In this document: positions 54,921-64,000 of the stretch, piece by piece
Layout: every line of letters begins with the position of its first letter
Position numbering within the stretch: position 1 is the first letter of the stretch
NCBI GenBank assembly: GCA_958299035.1
Contig: CATQJL010000112.1
Location: 70,091,117-70,155,116, forward strand
DNA from: Cylicocyclus nassatus
Taxonomy: Eukaryota > Nematoda > Chromadorea > Rhabditida > Strongylidae
DNA length: 64,000 nucleotides
Reading direction: 5' to 3'
The notes under the pieces: model-generated
Databases searched by the model: none
The model's input: only the letters and a program-made list of their open reading frames with translations
What the model was told of the DNA's origin: nothing
Translations under genes and position numbers: made by a program

Positions 54921-57900
54921 ATTTATTTTTTTTACCTTTTTTTCAAAAATCATATCTTTTTATAAAACAGGACTTCGTTTAAGGACTTAAAAGACTTCGT
55001 TTAGCCAATTTTTTCTGGTGATCACGCTCTTCTTACCAAATATACTTGAAAAAGCAACATGTCCTCTATTCCTTCTACTTATGATCTTAAGACTATGCTC
55101 GTATGTCTTCTTACTACACAGCATAGATGCGATAGGTAAAGAAATTTCTCTGACCCCCTTCACTTTAGGGCCGGCATCTGGTTGACCACTTTCACGTGAG
55201 GTTGAGACTAGAATCAAGGCATGACGGCTCAATCAAACAGCATTACAAAGGCACTTTTTGTTCGGAAAGGAAACGCCAACTTTTCATCTCCTCAGACATC
55301 ACGACTGCAAGGGAGTATCGAAGCAACAGCCTTTTGTTGAAAAATCGCATGCTTGAGACTTTCAGCGCACTCAAAGTAGCGTTGATAACGAAACATAATC
55401 AAAAATTGAAAGGATGCCTGATTCTTTGAATAATTAACATTGTATCAATGAGTACGCACTGTCACAGAATGAGTTGAGCAAGAGTAGAAAACCTGAACTA
55501 GCCAGTGATGAATGCATGTTCACTGACAAGAATTGTACTATATCTCCTTTCACTAGGGAGAATAATTACAAATAAAAGGGCATTCGGATTACTCATTTCT
55601 CAAGCTTTCGAATCATATATAAACTTTGAAAAAAAAACCTTCTTGGTCTAAAAAAATAATTACCCGGATTTGGCTGATATTGTAGCTGGGTAAAATGTCG
55701 ACTACGTCTATTCCTCGTGCTCTTAGCCATCGAATGATATAGAAAGTTTTGGTGCATAAAGCTTTCCCAATCCAAAAGAGTCTTGCTCCGGCTACCCATA
55801 GAAAGCCGGAGCAGGGTGGTGCAAGTTAGTATTGAAACAGGGATTCAATGTAGACCGTCTCTTTTCCTCTAGCTCCCCTCTACTCAGAGGTACATAGCAT
55901 TTTAGCTAAAAGCATGTGTGTTTTTGTCAAGAAATTCCTGAGTGAAGAATGGATGAAGGTGCCTGATTTTCTAACAGTAGCACAGAGCAAGAACTTGCCA
56001 GTAAACGTAGACCGTCTCTTTTTTTCTAGCTCTCCTCTTTCTCTCAGAAATGGAGCGCAAAGTGATTGCATAAAATCAGTTGATGCTGAAGCTAGATATG
56101 ATTTTTTATATGTGTATTCACAGGAGAGCTGGAAAAAAAAGACGGTCTACATCGATTCTATATGATTCAAGCTTTCGAATGGTATGTCGACTGATGGAAC
56201 ACAAAGCTTTCCCGAGTCAAAAAAAGTCTTTGTTAGATGACCTCCGAAGGCCTAAGCATTGAGAAAATCTTCATTTTACACCTCTATACCGCTTATCCTT
56301 CTTTTCACTCCCGCTACTGTTAGGCATGCAAGCTTGCGTCAGCATTCATTCTAAGTCTCAGTTACCCCTTTCACTTTTCTAGTTCGGAAATAGCCAAAAC
56401 CCCCTTCACCTGGAGAGGACCCTGCTCCCCCTATCGCACCTATGCTACACAGTATGGAGAGTCTTTTTTTCGTCTTCCAAACGCTTCCTTCTATCTTTGA
56501 TATGCACGAGTCAAATAATCAATCTATGCTTATAAAAGAGCCAGTCGTACAGGCGAACCCTTATCTTGGCGATTTTCCATACTTTCCATGGTCAACACTG
56601 TGTGCTTAATGTGACTAGGGTAAAAAAAAAGAACTTATTTTTTACTCACATGTTCTTGTCGTGCAAACGAGAGACGAATACTAGCAAAAGGTAATAAAAA
56701 AGTTGTTTTTACTCTATTTCTCAAACAATCACGAATATTTCGGGTTTCAGGATGCTTCTCGAATAATTTTTCACTTACAAGGAAAGGATGCTTGGTGTTA
56801 CCATTTGATATACGATAAACGTCTTAAGACGCATTTTGAAACACTGATTCTGAATTGTGCTCGATATCTGCAAAACGATTTTTTGAAGGACATTATGAAT
56901 TTTCTAAAAAAAATCTGCTTTTTCCGGATGGTCAAAATTACCAAATTTGGAGCTGTTTATGGTCCTTCTTTGCACATACATAGCACCAAACACAGGGCTC
57001 CCTGAGTACAGAGTTCAAGACATATATCTCGATCCAGCTTTGTGTCTCAAGTTCTGAAGCCTTGAAACAAATTAGATATCTGTTCAATAAAATAAGCAGT
57101 GAATGAGCAAACGCTTTTAACATCCAAACAATTTGTAGGTTTTTATTTTAATTCAGAAGTGAAACGACTCCGTTTTTTGATCATAAACTGCTAATATAAT
57201 CGTTCAGATGTATCAAAGTTTTTACTTTCGAATATACCAACAAAAAAGAACTTTCATCAAAAATCGGTCAATACAGTGTATTTCAAAAAACGTATCAAAC
57301 ATTTTGTTCTTCAATGACTCCTCTTCTAAAGAATTTCTCGCGATTCTACATAATTATTGCAGATCTGACTTATTCAGGCCTACAGTATGAAGCATCAGCT
57401 GATTGTCTTCATCTGTCTTCATCGCTGTAAGACAAGTAGAAACTTCGGTCACACAGCGTCATTGTGAATAAGCCGTCAATTGAGAAAAGTTCCATAACCG
57501 GCGAACTTCAGGCAAGGCAGACGTGATAATGATCACGGTAATCACCAACAGGATCGCTGGATTTAGCAGCAAGAAAAGTGGTGTATTTGTATTTTTGTGG
57601 ATTAGTGGAAAAAAAGGTGGCATTGTATAAATGGTATAAGACATGAAGGAAGCATTAAAGAAACTTTATGTTGAAATTCATCTGCCTTGGTTAGCTTAAT
57701 GTAAGTTTCCGGGCTGCTTGGTGTGCTTTCTGAAGCAAAACAACGGCTTTTACAGCTTGAAACCCTCCCTAAACCTCTAACTACTGTAATGAAGAGCGAC
57801 TTTTGTTTCGCTTTATGCTGTCAATCTGAATTAAGCCAGCTTTACAGCATATTGTTCAAATGGACACGAAAACTCTTCGTACTAGTGTTACCAAGGTTTA

Positions 57901-58544
57901 GACGTTCGACACATTTTTTAGGCCACTTTGTTCATTTTTTAAAACATACGATCTTTTGTCGGCTTGCTGCCTTTTGACAGATTCGATCCATTTTGCCAAT
58001 ATGCAACCTTCTGGTCCCAAAAACTTGTTTGACCACCGTCTGCAATCTCTTTTACATCGGAGTGGCCAAATTGTGCAAAAATTATGCAATTGTGCGAATT
58101 ATGCATCAAGTTTCCAGCTGTTTCTTGCTCCTTACAGTCGGTCTCCTTCCGATATAAGCATGCCGTCGTGAAGCTCACAAGCCTACTGCTCAACAAACCT
58201 TCCTGGCATTGCGCCAGCTAAATTTGCTCGAGCAAGGAATTATTGCAAATCGGCGCGAGATTGCGAACTGCCGGTTTGCAATAATTTACTGTTTGCCAGA
58301 GCCTTCGAGCTATTCGTTTTTGAGCTAAGAAAATCGCATTTTCAAAAACATTCCTTTCGTTGCAGAGCGAAGGAGGATGCAAGACCTGATTAGGAAACAA
58401 ACCTTTTCTGTTTTTGGGGAACAAGAACTTCTCCTGTCTAGTTGTGTTAGAAAGTTATACGGCATGAGTGTCACACAGGTTTGACTACTTTTTGCTCCTT
58501 CGGGATTATTTAGCATTTAATTTCCATTTCCTATTTTTCTATGC
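54921..58544. other. Unrecognised sequence with minor repeats
   Basis: GTAGACCGTCTCTTTTT words occur directly at about 55,852 and 56,010 and inverted at about 56,135, bounding a 300-bp segment. GCTTTCCCRAKTCAAAA blocks repeat at about 55,760 and 56,205. A lone hAT-type end (GCTCCCCCTATCGCACCTAT) lies at 56,424-56,444. A minus frame at 57,459-57,644 has a hydrophobic run (LFLLLNPAILLVITVIIITS) followed by ALPEVRRLW; unrecognised, possibly a signal-peptide exon, low confidence. No other gene signal. Confidence 0.4.
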
Positions 58545-59545
58545 CCTAAACTCATATACAGCTTTCCTTACATAATTCATTGAGTCGACCCCATTTGACT
58601 CAGTTCTTGATTAAGCTCGTGCAGCGCTTTTGAGGATACTGTGTATTGTATGACGATTACTTTCAAAAAATTAGGGACAAATATGTATGGTAATTTGCAA
58701 AAAACCTTTAATTAAGGCGGTGTGAAGGTTGGATTGGAATTTGCTATGTATCGTGTTTGTCATTCTGTTTTGCAGCTCCTCAATAAAATGATAGAGCAAA
58801 TCGTTCTTTGATGAGTCGTTTAGTTGTTCCTACTCGCTCCACCATATTAGTGCAAAGTCAGGACCTTGATCCCTTATTGAAAAGCCATTCGAAATTACAA
58901 ATTACTGGAAATAGTTTGACCCCCTAATTGAAAAGCCATTTGAAAATTGCAAATTACTGAAAATAGAACCATTAGAGATCGTTTAATGCATTAGTTGGAG
59001 CAGGTCGTTCTTCAATGACCCGTTTAGTTGTTCCTGCTCGCTCCGCCATATTAGTGCAAAGTCAGGACCTTGACTCCTTTATTGAAACATCATTCGAAAG
59101 TGGCGATTACTGAAAATAGAACCATCAAAAATCGTTTTGCGCATTATTGCAATTTCCAAACCTTCGCGATGCAAGTCTAATCTATTGGAACAGCTCGAAT
59201 ATCTTTTGATCAGAGATGACAAAGTGCGGCAAAATGTCTGCACTATAAATATGAAGGATTTCAATCATACAAGATGATTGACTCTAATCGCTTTTCACCG
59301 CATGCTTGCAGATCCGACAGTTGTCCGAGGGATGCTGAGAGTAATCTCTTGATAAATTCAGTTTTATCAAGCTTCATCAGTTTCTGCTGGTCCTTCTTCA
59401 AACAATGAGCTTGTACAGTGCTAAAGACTATTATAACTGCTCTAAATCGCTGTGATTGCGATTTTACTGATAGATCTGTCTGACTATGTAGTGTGCATGT
59501 TGACTTACTGGCTATTAACCATAATTCTTTGAACAACTTTCAATA
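58545..59545 (-). repeat. Homologous segment pair, copy B, with local tandem duplication
   Basis: Matches 53,760-54,480. A unit with TCGTTCTT-GATGA-TCGTTTAGTTGTTCCT-CTCGCTCC-CCATATTAGTGCAAAG is present twice (about 58,795-58,870 and 58,995-59,070). Frames on the minus strand (59,079-59,264 and 59,261-59,536) are short and unrecognised. Confidence 0.4.
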
Positions 59546-60483
59546 CAGCTGACTTTGGAAAAAAATGAAAACCGTAAAAATGCCCGCACCTAAAAACTTT
59601 ATAAATCCACATCTTTTTTCAAGTTCTATCGCATTCTTTAATTCCAAATATATTTGTACGTTTATGTCTTCTTAGGGTATGAAACATACTCTAAGATATG
59701 AATGTACATCTTTCATCTGCAGAACCTACAATCATCGTATCGAATTAATTACATTTTTTGCTCTCAAAGTAGAAGTCAGTCTGCTCTAAAAAAGCTGACT
59801 GAGAAGTTACGAAACGCTAAGGCATTTTCATGAACTTTGCGTGAATGCTATTATTGTCAGAACAGACTCTAACCTCACATTATGATTGTCACGCTTTTAC
59901 ACCGCAAAGCTCATTTCTAATGTTCAAGAAGTGAGGGGCTCGATTCAATGCACTGCATACAAAATGATGCAGCTTTGCAACACTTTTCAGATTTTCGCTA
60001 ATGAGACAATCGCAACTTTAGTTAACGAATTCTTCGTATTCCGAAGGAGTAGTATATTTGACAAAAATAACAAGTCTCACTAACTTCCTTGCTGATTCAG
60101 GTCAAATATTGAACGACCGCTGAAAAAATTAACTAAGATTTTACAATTTTTAGTGATCTTTGGTTCGACCTGATCGCCTGCATGGATGTGATTGCGCAGG
60201 ATACTGAAGGCGATGAGAAGGGTGGCTGAACTAGAATGCTCAGCAGTCAGAAATATTTTTCTGACTTGCACACAACATTGTTGCACAGCCAGTGCATGGA
60301 CACAGTGCAAAATTTTCTGGAGTTCGAAAATGTTGCGGTGGGCGAAAGTCTGACAAAACTATGGTAAGGTTGCAGTTTATTTGTCAATTCAGCGATTACG
60401 CAGAGTTTTACAGAAACGTGTCTTGCTACGACTCTCATTTATAATAGGATGTACATGAGCTGAAAACTGTTCAATTCAGATGT
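59546..60483. other. No recognised gene
   Basis: A 43-codon frame from ATG at about 60,236 to the donor-like GTAAGG at 60,363 looks exon-like (MDTVQNFLEFENVAVGESLT), but splicing it to the acceptor at 60,479 would create TGA, so I do not link them. Confidence 0.3.
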
Positions 60484-60674
60484 TTGTTGAATCAAATAAA
60501 CTTGAAGGCGTGGCTCGGCAGAATGACAGCTTTGGAATATTCAGCGTTCTTGCCTCCCTTGGATGAGCTGAGTCTGAAACTGTGCTTGGCAGCTTTTAAA
60601 GATATCAATAACTCACTTTCCACAACTGAAGCATACTGTTTGGGCAAATTACGAAAGTGGCTGCTGGAGACAAT

Positions 60675-62721
60675 TGTCAAGTCCAGGAGGTGCACTCTTT
60701 ATATGAACATGACATTATGACTAGAATCTTTATTATACATTTATAAATAGAATGAGAGGGGAAGGGAAACCGCCGGTCACCCGGTTAGGCACAGCTCATC
60801 TGGAGTTGCTGGGGCACCGCCCAGTTGGCGTGGGGACTGTCGGACCATCTAATTAGTCTGCGTCTCGACATGTCCATTCCATAGTAAAGCTCGTCCCGAG
60901 CTTTTGTCCTTGACCATGGCTCAAGAGTAGGTAATCGTCATCAAAGCTGCCCATGTACCATTTGCTTCATCGCTGCTTCGTTTGAGCGCAGGAGGTTGCT
61001 GCTGCTACCATTATCGTCATCAAGGTTGCCCATTTACCATTTGTTGTCACTTACTGCGGGCAGGAAAGGTGTTGTTGATCGCATCATTGCTCAGTTGCTT
61101 GATTGCTCTTCGAATGCATGTGGACAGGGGGAAAAGGGCTCATAGGAAAAAACGCGGCTTTCGCACGCCCTGTCAAAAGAAGAGCTCGTCTCGAGCTGAA
61201 GAATAAAGAGAGCAAAATAAGCTTGCAAATTGGATAGTTATCAAAAGGTGAGGCTTTCGCAATTGTTCGGAAAGGTGGAATGAAAGCGATAATGGTGATA
61301 TCAATACAGCGTAGATGGGTGGGCTTTATTCGAGCTGAAGGAACGAGTATTGCAATGATAGCGAGGATAAAAAGACATGGTAGCAGCGGTATAGCTCAAA
61401 AGACGAGCGGGGATATGTTCAAAAGTTTTGATGTGTGGTGACGGGGTTGGCGTGAATATTGAAGAAATAAATATACTTGAAAATATGCATACAACAATTT
61501 TAAATGCAAAAAAATCGCCAATGTGACCGAACACTCAAAATTTTGACGTTTTGAAGATTCGTCGTTACAGCCAGAAAAAATTAAAGGCAACAAAACATGA
61601 AATTTTCGGAAACTATCATGTGAGCAACTCATGAGGGAACACTTCCCTAACGTTGCCCACAAGGGCGTGGGGTAAAATTTTGAATGACTGAAAGGCTTCT
61701 CCGAGTCGCCCATCGGAGAATATTTCTTGTTATAGTGCAGACGCTTGCGGCAATTACAAAACGGCTATGGCAATTAAACACAATTATAAAAAAATTCTAT
61801 ACATATGTACAGTGCCGGCGTTGGCGATAGAGTCCCTGAGTTTGTGTAAAAATAATAATGATGGAAAGTGAGAAAGAAGAAAATAAATGACTGAAAATAA
61901 TGTGTAAAGTTGTAGGCGAAATATGGTGAAAAATGGTTGTGAAAATGAATTTTACATGTTTTGGAAAGATAATAGATTATGAGAGAGAAAATGTAGAAGT
62001 TACAAAGTAAAATATGTTTTAAAAAATGAGTTTTAGATTTATTTCTAAATAAATAGGGTGGGGAAAGGGGGCTAGAGGAAGAAAGAGTAAATATTTACGG
62101 TTCTTCACGTGGTATCACGGTAAAAACTGTAAGGAATCACAGCAGACAAAAAATATCATATACCATATTCAATATAGTAATATATTCGTTATCTGCTATG
62201 AAACAAAAAAAGACTGTCAAACACACAGTAGGTAAAGAATACATGATTATATTCATTACCCACTATGACACAAAAAATATGACAAAATAAGAAAAAAACA
62301 CACTCAGACCCATCGCCTGGACTCAAGGGAAAAGATAAAGGAAAGGGTAAATATAAAAAGGGCTACGTAATTCACGTAGGAGATGAGGGCTGGTGCCGGT
62401 GGTAGGATTAGCAAAGATCTGCAGAATCTATGCTTACTTTTTTTTAAGAAAGTTATGCGACAAAATCGTTCAGAAAAACCCGGGACCTCCATGTCAAGTC
62501 CAGGAGGTGCACTCTCCTGACTTGAATCCTTCACCCTGATTGTCTTACTTTATATGAACATGACATTATGACTAGAATCTTTATTATACATTTATAAATA
62601 GAATGAGAGGGGAAGGGAAACCGTTGGTCACCCGGCTAGGCACAGCTCATCTGAAGTTGCTGGGGCACCGCCCAGTTGGCGTGGGGACTGTCGGACCATC
62701 TAATTAGTCTGCGTCTCGACA
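60675..62721 (+). mobile_element. Non-autonomous LTR retrotransposon (TRIM-like), 2,047 bp
   Basis: LTRs at 60,675-60,870 (196 bp) and 62,492-62,721 (230 bp) both start TGTCAAGTCCAGGAGGTGCA and end GTCTGCGTCTCGACA, giving TGTC...GACA termini. CAAT flanks the element (60,671-60,674 and 62,722-62,725). The LTRs differ at about four bases plus one 34-bp indel, so insertion is fairly recent. The 1.6-kb interior has no gag, protease, RT or integrase sequence. I do not see a clear primer-binding site after the 5' LTR nor a clean polypurine tract. Orientation is assigned from the TATA-like box in the LTR. Confidence 0.88.
60742..60749 (+). promoter_or_regulatory. TATA-like box in the 5' LTR
   Basis: TATAAATA inside the LTR, repeated in the 3' LTR. 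Plausible core promoter; no transcript evidence. Confidence 0.35.
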
Positions 62722-62789
62722 CAATAATCCAGTTGCCCCGAGATAGGTTGTTATACGGTATCTCCCGTCACGAGCCAATCGCGCTCTAG

Positions 62790-64000
62790 AGAGCAGGCTT
62801 ACGAAGTCCGCTCAAATAGCACTTTTCACGTCTAGAAAAGCAGGCTATTGAATTTTTAAAGCTGCAAAGCACAGTCTTGGACTTAGCTCATCTAGGGGAA
62901 ACGAGAACGATGACGTTTAGAGCCAGTGTCCGGCCAGATATTTGGAGCCTTCTCGCTATGAAGAGTTTATATAGGCTTTTCAGGGTATAAAAGTGGCGAA
63001 AATAAGCTTTTTCCCAAAATTTTCCAGGTCCGCATCCAGTAGAAAATACGTGTAAGTGAGCCGGGCGCGGAACGAGGGTGGCCGGGCGTGGAAGACTTTC
63101 GGCGTAATTTCGCTGAATGTAAACCTGAAAGGCTTCAAAAAAGGGCCATTTTTGCCGTTTTTATGCGCTAAAAAGCCCATATGGGTTTCTCATGGCAAGA
63201 TGGCTTCAAATAGGTAATAAAATGGAACGCGAAATTTTGCCTAAACGCTGTTTCTAATGCTTTTAAAGGCAATAATGCAGTGATCATTTCTCTTTGGATA
63301 GGACGACAAGCTGTAGGTGCTGCAGATTTCGCACACCTTAGGACTGTAACTGTATCAAAAATTCGAGATTCAAAGAATGCGACAATGATTAAAATAAGTA
63401 AATGATTTACAACAGTGAGCTTTCGGTGCAACCCTTCTCAAACTTTTTTGTTTTTCTCCTTTCGAAATCAACTTGACTGAAAACCATCTTGAGGAATGAT
63501 GATTGTTTAACATGCACACATACACCTGATTTAGACAGATTTATCAAAAAGAACCAGATAACAGTGATTTATGGATAATTCATAATAGGTCCAGCACTGT
63601 ATAGGAGATTGTTACGACGTGCGTTATAGCGAGAACATCATAGTATCGAGTTGAAACAAATTTTCGACTCATCAAGTTCAAAAATAACTTCTTAGTTTTT
63701 CAACGGAGTCGGTTGATGCTAATTCTCTTTGTAGCTGAAAGCATGCACCTTTTGATATTGAGTGGCTTCGCAAATTTTATATTCCTAACTTCTTACTTTT
63801 CAACGAACTTGTTTTTCTTTGTATGCTGAGGTCGTGATAGCTATAAGTGGCTTTTTAATTCGCACGTACTGCAGATATAAGCAGTGGAAGAAGAATACTC
63901 AAATCCCAATTCTTGATTGGTCTTCTAAACCCAAAGCAATAATTGGAGCAGTCAGAATTGTCGGTCTTGTTACCTGTTTTCTAGCAGGGAAAAGTGTGAA
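62790..64000. other. No recognised gene; partial foldback arm at the window end
   Basis: 63,940-64,000 (TTGGAGCAGTCAGAATTGTCGG ... CAGGGAAAAGTGTG) resembles the inner arm of the foldback at 31,437 (TCGGAGCAGTCAGTATTGTAGG), so another copy may continue beyond the window. 62,930-63,180 has ordinary short frames only. Confidence 0.35.

Larger units (their letters stand above)
60480..62789 (+). other. Open frame split by an LTR element
   Basis: After an acceptor-like TTCAATTCAG a frame runs to 60,674 (FLPPLDELSLKLCLAAFKDI, TTEAYCLGKLRKWLLET). Removing the LTR element and one CAAT copy, it continues at 62,726 for 21 codons (IIQLPRDRLLYGISRHEPIA) to TAG at 62,787. The helix-rich composition suggests a former exon, but I recognise no family and the length is not beyond chance. 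Confidence 0.28.

Noticed and set aside
60236..60674. Two-exon gene joining the 43-codon frame at 60,236 to the frame at 60,480
   Set aside because: The donor after CTATG and the acceptor at 60,479 would create an in-frame TGA, and no alternative sites look good.
1..64000. CRISPR array, prophage, operon or bacterial-type gene cluster
   Set aside because: No regularly spaced direct repeats with unique spacers, no dense long frames and no ribosome-binding-site pattern. The window is eukaryotic repeat-rich DNA.

Overview
The window looks like nuclear DNA of a strongylid nematode, probably a hookworm-type (Ancylostoma/Necator-like) genome. It is AT-rich, has short nematode-style introns in the one gene relic, carries RTE-clade LINE protein like that found in hookworms, and is packed with small TIR and foldback DNA transposons. 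Species assignment is inference. I found no intact, recognisable protein-coding gene in 64 kb. The longest open frames lie in GC-rich tandem repeats or short random stretches.

Layout: 0-10 kb is mostly unrecognised sequence, with a GC-rich TGCCGGCA cluster, a mariner-type element nested in foldback arms, and a 500-N gap whose left edge is a sequencing-library adapter (5,296-5,321). 10-11 kb holds the first of three copies of a 0.7-kb foldback family. 13.3-18.9 kb is one degraded minus-strand CR1/Jockey-type LINE (endonuclease, RT motifs, C-terminus), cut up by a TA-flanked mariner-type foldback, a TTA-flanked PIF/Harbinger-like foldback and smaller MITEs. The PIF-like foldback contains a 105-bp perfect inverted copy of the neighbouring LINE. 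20.8-25.8 kb is a field of diverged ~150-190 bp repeats and ~0.5-kb duplications. One duplication carries a mariner-type insertion for which another supplies the empty site. 26.2-28.4 kb is a mariner-type element holding an RTE 5' fragment and another foldback. 31.3-33.1 kb is a Mutator-like element (long TIRs, 9-bp TSD) with a nested mariner-type foldback. 37.98-39.66 kb is a 1.7-kb hAT foldback with a perfect 8-bp TSD. 40.1-41.5 kb holds a piggyBac-like TTAA MITE and a TA MITE. 41.8-43.2 kb is degenerate tandem repeat. 44.4-45.9 kb shows three-level nesting (hAT in mariner-type in foldback).

46.9-49.5 kb holds GC-rich 23-bp repeat arrays, a TG-rich microsatellite, a tRNA-like SINE head and the only clear host gene: an unprocessed mago nashi (MAGOH, exon-junction-complex core) pseudogene, with introns kept but several frameshifts and a stop. 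50.1-51.6 kb is an RTE LINE whose RT catalytic core is deleted. 53-60 kb has the second foldback copy, a perfect 178-bp tandem duplication and two diverged homologous segments of unknown nature. 60.7-62.7 kb is a young, non-autonomous LTR element (LTRs 196 and 230 bp, TSD CAAT) that splits an open frame.

Nothing here forms a pathway or a new biological system that I can support. The interest lies in structural genomics: nested insertions with readable target sites, template-switch filler DNA, arm-specific foldback recombination, a gene relic and assembly contamination.
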